Positions 63,053-64,000 of a DNA stretch of 64,000 bases are shown one piece after another. This stretch comes from CALDTK01 sp965213735 (GTDB taxonomy: Bacteria > Bacteroidota > Bacteroidia > Chitinophagales > Saprospiraceae). Position 1 is the stretch's first letter; every line of letters begins with the position of its first letter. A program made the translations under genes and the position numbers. The stretch spans positions 2,356,001 through 2,420,000 of the forward strand of contig CBDCAB010000006.1 in the NCBI GenBank assembly GCA_965213735.1, given 5' to 3'. The notes under the pieces were generated by a model. That model was not told the origin of the DNA and searched no databases. It worked only from the letters and a program-made list of their open reading frames with translations.

Positions 63053-63895
63053 TTACTCTAGGCGCACTTTAATCGGGAGGTTAAATTGGACGCGCACCGG
63101 CTTGCCTTGCTGCATGCCCGGCTGCCAAGGAGGCATGGCCTCGACCACACGCTCGGCTTCCCGACCTATTCCTGCTCCCGGATCTCGCACTGCCTCAATC
63201 CCGGTGACAGTGCCATCTCTTTCCACCACAAAAGTGACTACAGCCGTACCGGATACACCGTTTTCCGTGGCAATATCGGGAACGCGAAAATTGGCGTACA
63301 CGAAGTCCATAAGCTTAGCTTCGGCACAACGTTGCTGTTCGGCACGCGTAGCAAATTCGTCTGCACAGCCCGGAAATTGCGGCATCTGCTCAACAGCCCT
63401 GTAAATCTCACGAAGGTCGGGATCAGCAGGCCGCTCGGGCGCAGCGGGTTTGGGCGGAGGCGGTACCTTGAAACTAATCTTCGCATCAGCTGGTACGACA
63501 AGCTCCTGATCTTCAAGAAATTCTAGCTCCTCTGCCAGCTCTACATCTTCCACCAACTCAATGTCAGCGAGCGGATTAAATTGTTGCTTCTCTGGCTCGG
63601 GAAGAGTTATCGGCAGCTCCTCCGGCTCTTCCGTAGCTGTGCGAATGACCTCAATTTCTACCTCTGGCCGCAGCTCATGATGTACCGGCTGCACCTCGAG
63701 GGCATAGGTCGAACTATAATTAAAGGCCAGCGTCACTAGGCCAAGTGCAAGCACAAAGCCCAAATGCAGGAGCGTACCGCGGTGGCTCGACCAGTCGCTG
63801 GGCTTCGCGGTCTGGTTTCTGCTTTCGCCAAAACGAGTTTTCACCAGGTCAAGCGCTGCCAGTGCGGCCATGAGGCCGATCGTAATCAAGATCAA
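63053..63895 (-). CDS. energy transducer TonB
   Basis: A 280-residue TonB-type protein. It has a membrane-proximal N-terminal region (LHLGFVLALGLVTLAFNYSS, a membrane helix near 46-65), an acidic/proline-rich periplasmic linker, the Bacteroidota signature VEQMPQFPGCADEFATRAEQ, and the TonB C-terminal domain (about 195-280: ENGVSGTAVVTFVVERDGTV, TGIEAVRDPGAGIGREAERV, MPPWQPGMQQGKPVRVQFNL). It couples proton-motive force to outer-membrane receptors. The frame begins with TTG at 63895; ATG at 63871 is an equally good start. The far upstream DNA to 64000 shows no gene. Confidence 0.93.
   Translation of the reverse strand: MILITIGLMAALAALDLVKTRFGESRNQTAKPSDWSSHRGTLLHLGFVLALGLVTLAFNYSSTYALEVQPVHHELRPEVEIEVIRTATEEPEELPITLPEPEKQQFNPLADIELVEDVELAEELEFLEDQELVVPADAKISFKVPPPPKPAAPERPADPDLREIYRAVEQMPQFPGCADEFATRAEQQRCAEAKLMDFVYANFRVPDIATENGVSGTAVVTFVVERDGTVTGIEAVRDPGAGIGREAERVVEAMPPWQPGMQQGKPVRVQFNLPIKVRLE
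63821..63834 (+). repeat. iterated 14-mer GCTTTCGCCAAAAC, copy 8
   Basis: In tonB, read antisense so the protein has RFGES. Confidence 0.8.
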
Positions 63896-64000
63896 GAGGA
63901 GTGGGTTGAGTGAGGCTAAGCCAACCTTACTCCTCTAGATGCAATCCCAGCTCTCTGTGGTGGCTGGTTTGCTGAACCTTATATATAATGAGGACCTAGC

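Overview
The window looks like a chromosomal segment of a Bacteroidota bacterium, most like the Saprospiria/Lewinella group. Evidence: C-terminal type IX secretion (T9SS) sorting domains of both kinds (type A on several proteins, type B on a 2272-residue SprB-like protein), a PorP/SprF protein beside the type B protein, a CarboxypepD_reg/TonB-type outer-membrane receptor, a ddl-PASTA gene pair, few Shine-Dalgarno sequences, and TAnnTTTG-like promoter boxes close to start codons.

Layout. 1-1.5 kb: end of a short-chain dehydrogenase, queG and a receiver-only response regulator. 1.5-19 kb (minus strand): a cell-surface block with PorP/SprF, the giant adhesin (nine cohesin-like modules, five almost identical, then eleven SprB-type repeats), a small cohesin-like protein, a 1513-residue T9SS protein with a dockerin-like pair, a NarL-type regulator, and a haem peroxidase with a dockerin-like pair. 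Together these suggest a T9SS-exported cohesin/dockerin surface assembly. 19-36.6 kb: a predicted outer-membrane protein, a reprolysin-like metalloprotease, a MATE transporter, a two-in-one D-Ala-D-Ala ligase fusion, a PASTA protein, another T9SS protein, rhodanese, SPOR, cytochrome c and an epimerase. 36.6-38.5 kb: a gene-free stretch with a 335-bp direct repeat, a nested hairpin, a MITE-like element and a further structured block. 38.5-50.4 kb: a three-gene ATP-grasp/ATP-grasp/aspartoacylase operon, an AAA-type ATPase, a TonB-dependent receptor, an M16 protease and a secreted esterase.

50.4-59 kb is an accessory island. Three promoter-proximal Rhs C-terminal fragments share nearly the same core DNA but carry different toxin tips (JAB/DUF4329-like, ParB-like, GIY-YIG-like). 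Each is followed by its own small presumed immunity gene and then a reverse-oriented XRE regulator, one of them a pseudogene. There is also a toxin tip stripped of its Rhs core with an adjacent presumed immunity gene, and a fragment of a CHC2-type primase. 59-64 kb returns to ordinary genes: isochorismatase-like hydrolase, tRNA-Asn, PfkB kinase, a TPR protein and an energy-transducing TonB.

The most unexpected signal is not a gene. The 14-mer GCTTTCGCCAAAAC (or its complement) occurs exactly eight times, always inside genes and in different reading frames, so it encodes AFAKT, GFGES/RFGES or GFRQN in unrelated proteins. It is absent from the Rhs island and from the 2.5-19 kb surface block. 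It behaves like a genome-wide DNA-level motif (uptake signal, Chi-like or protein-binding site) rather than a protein feature.
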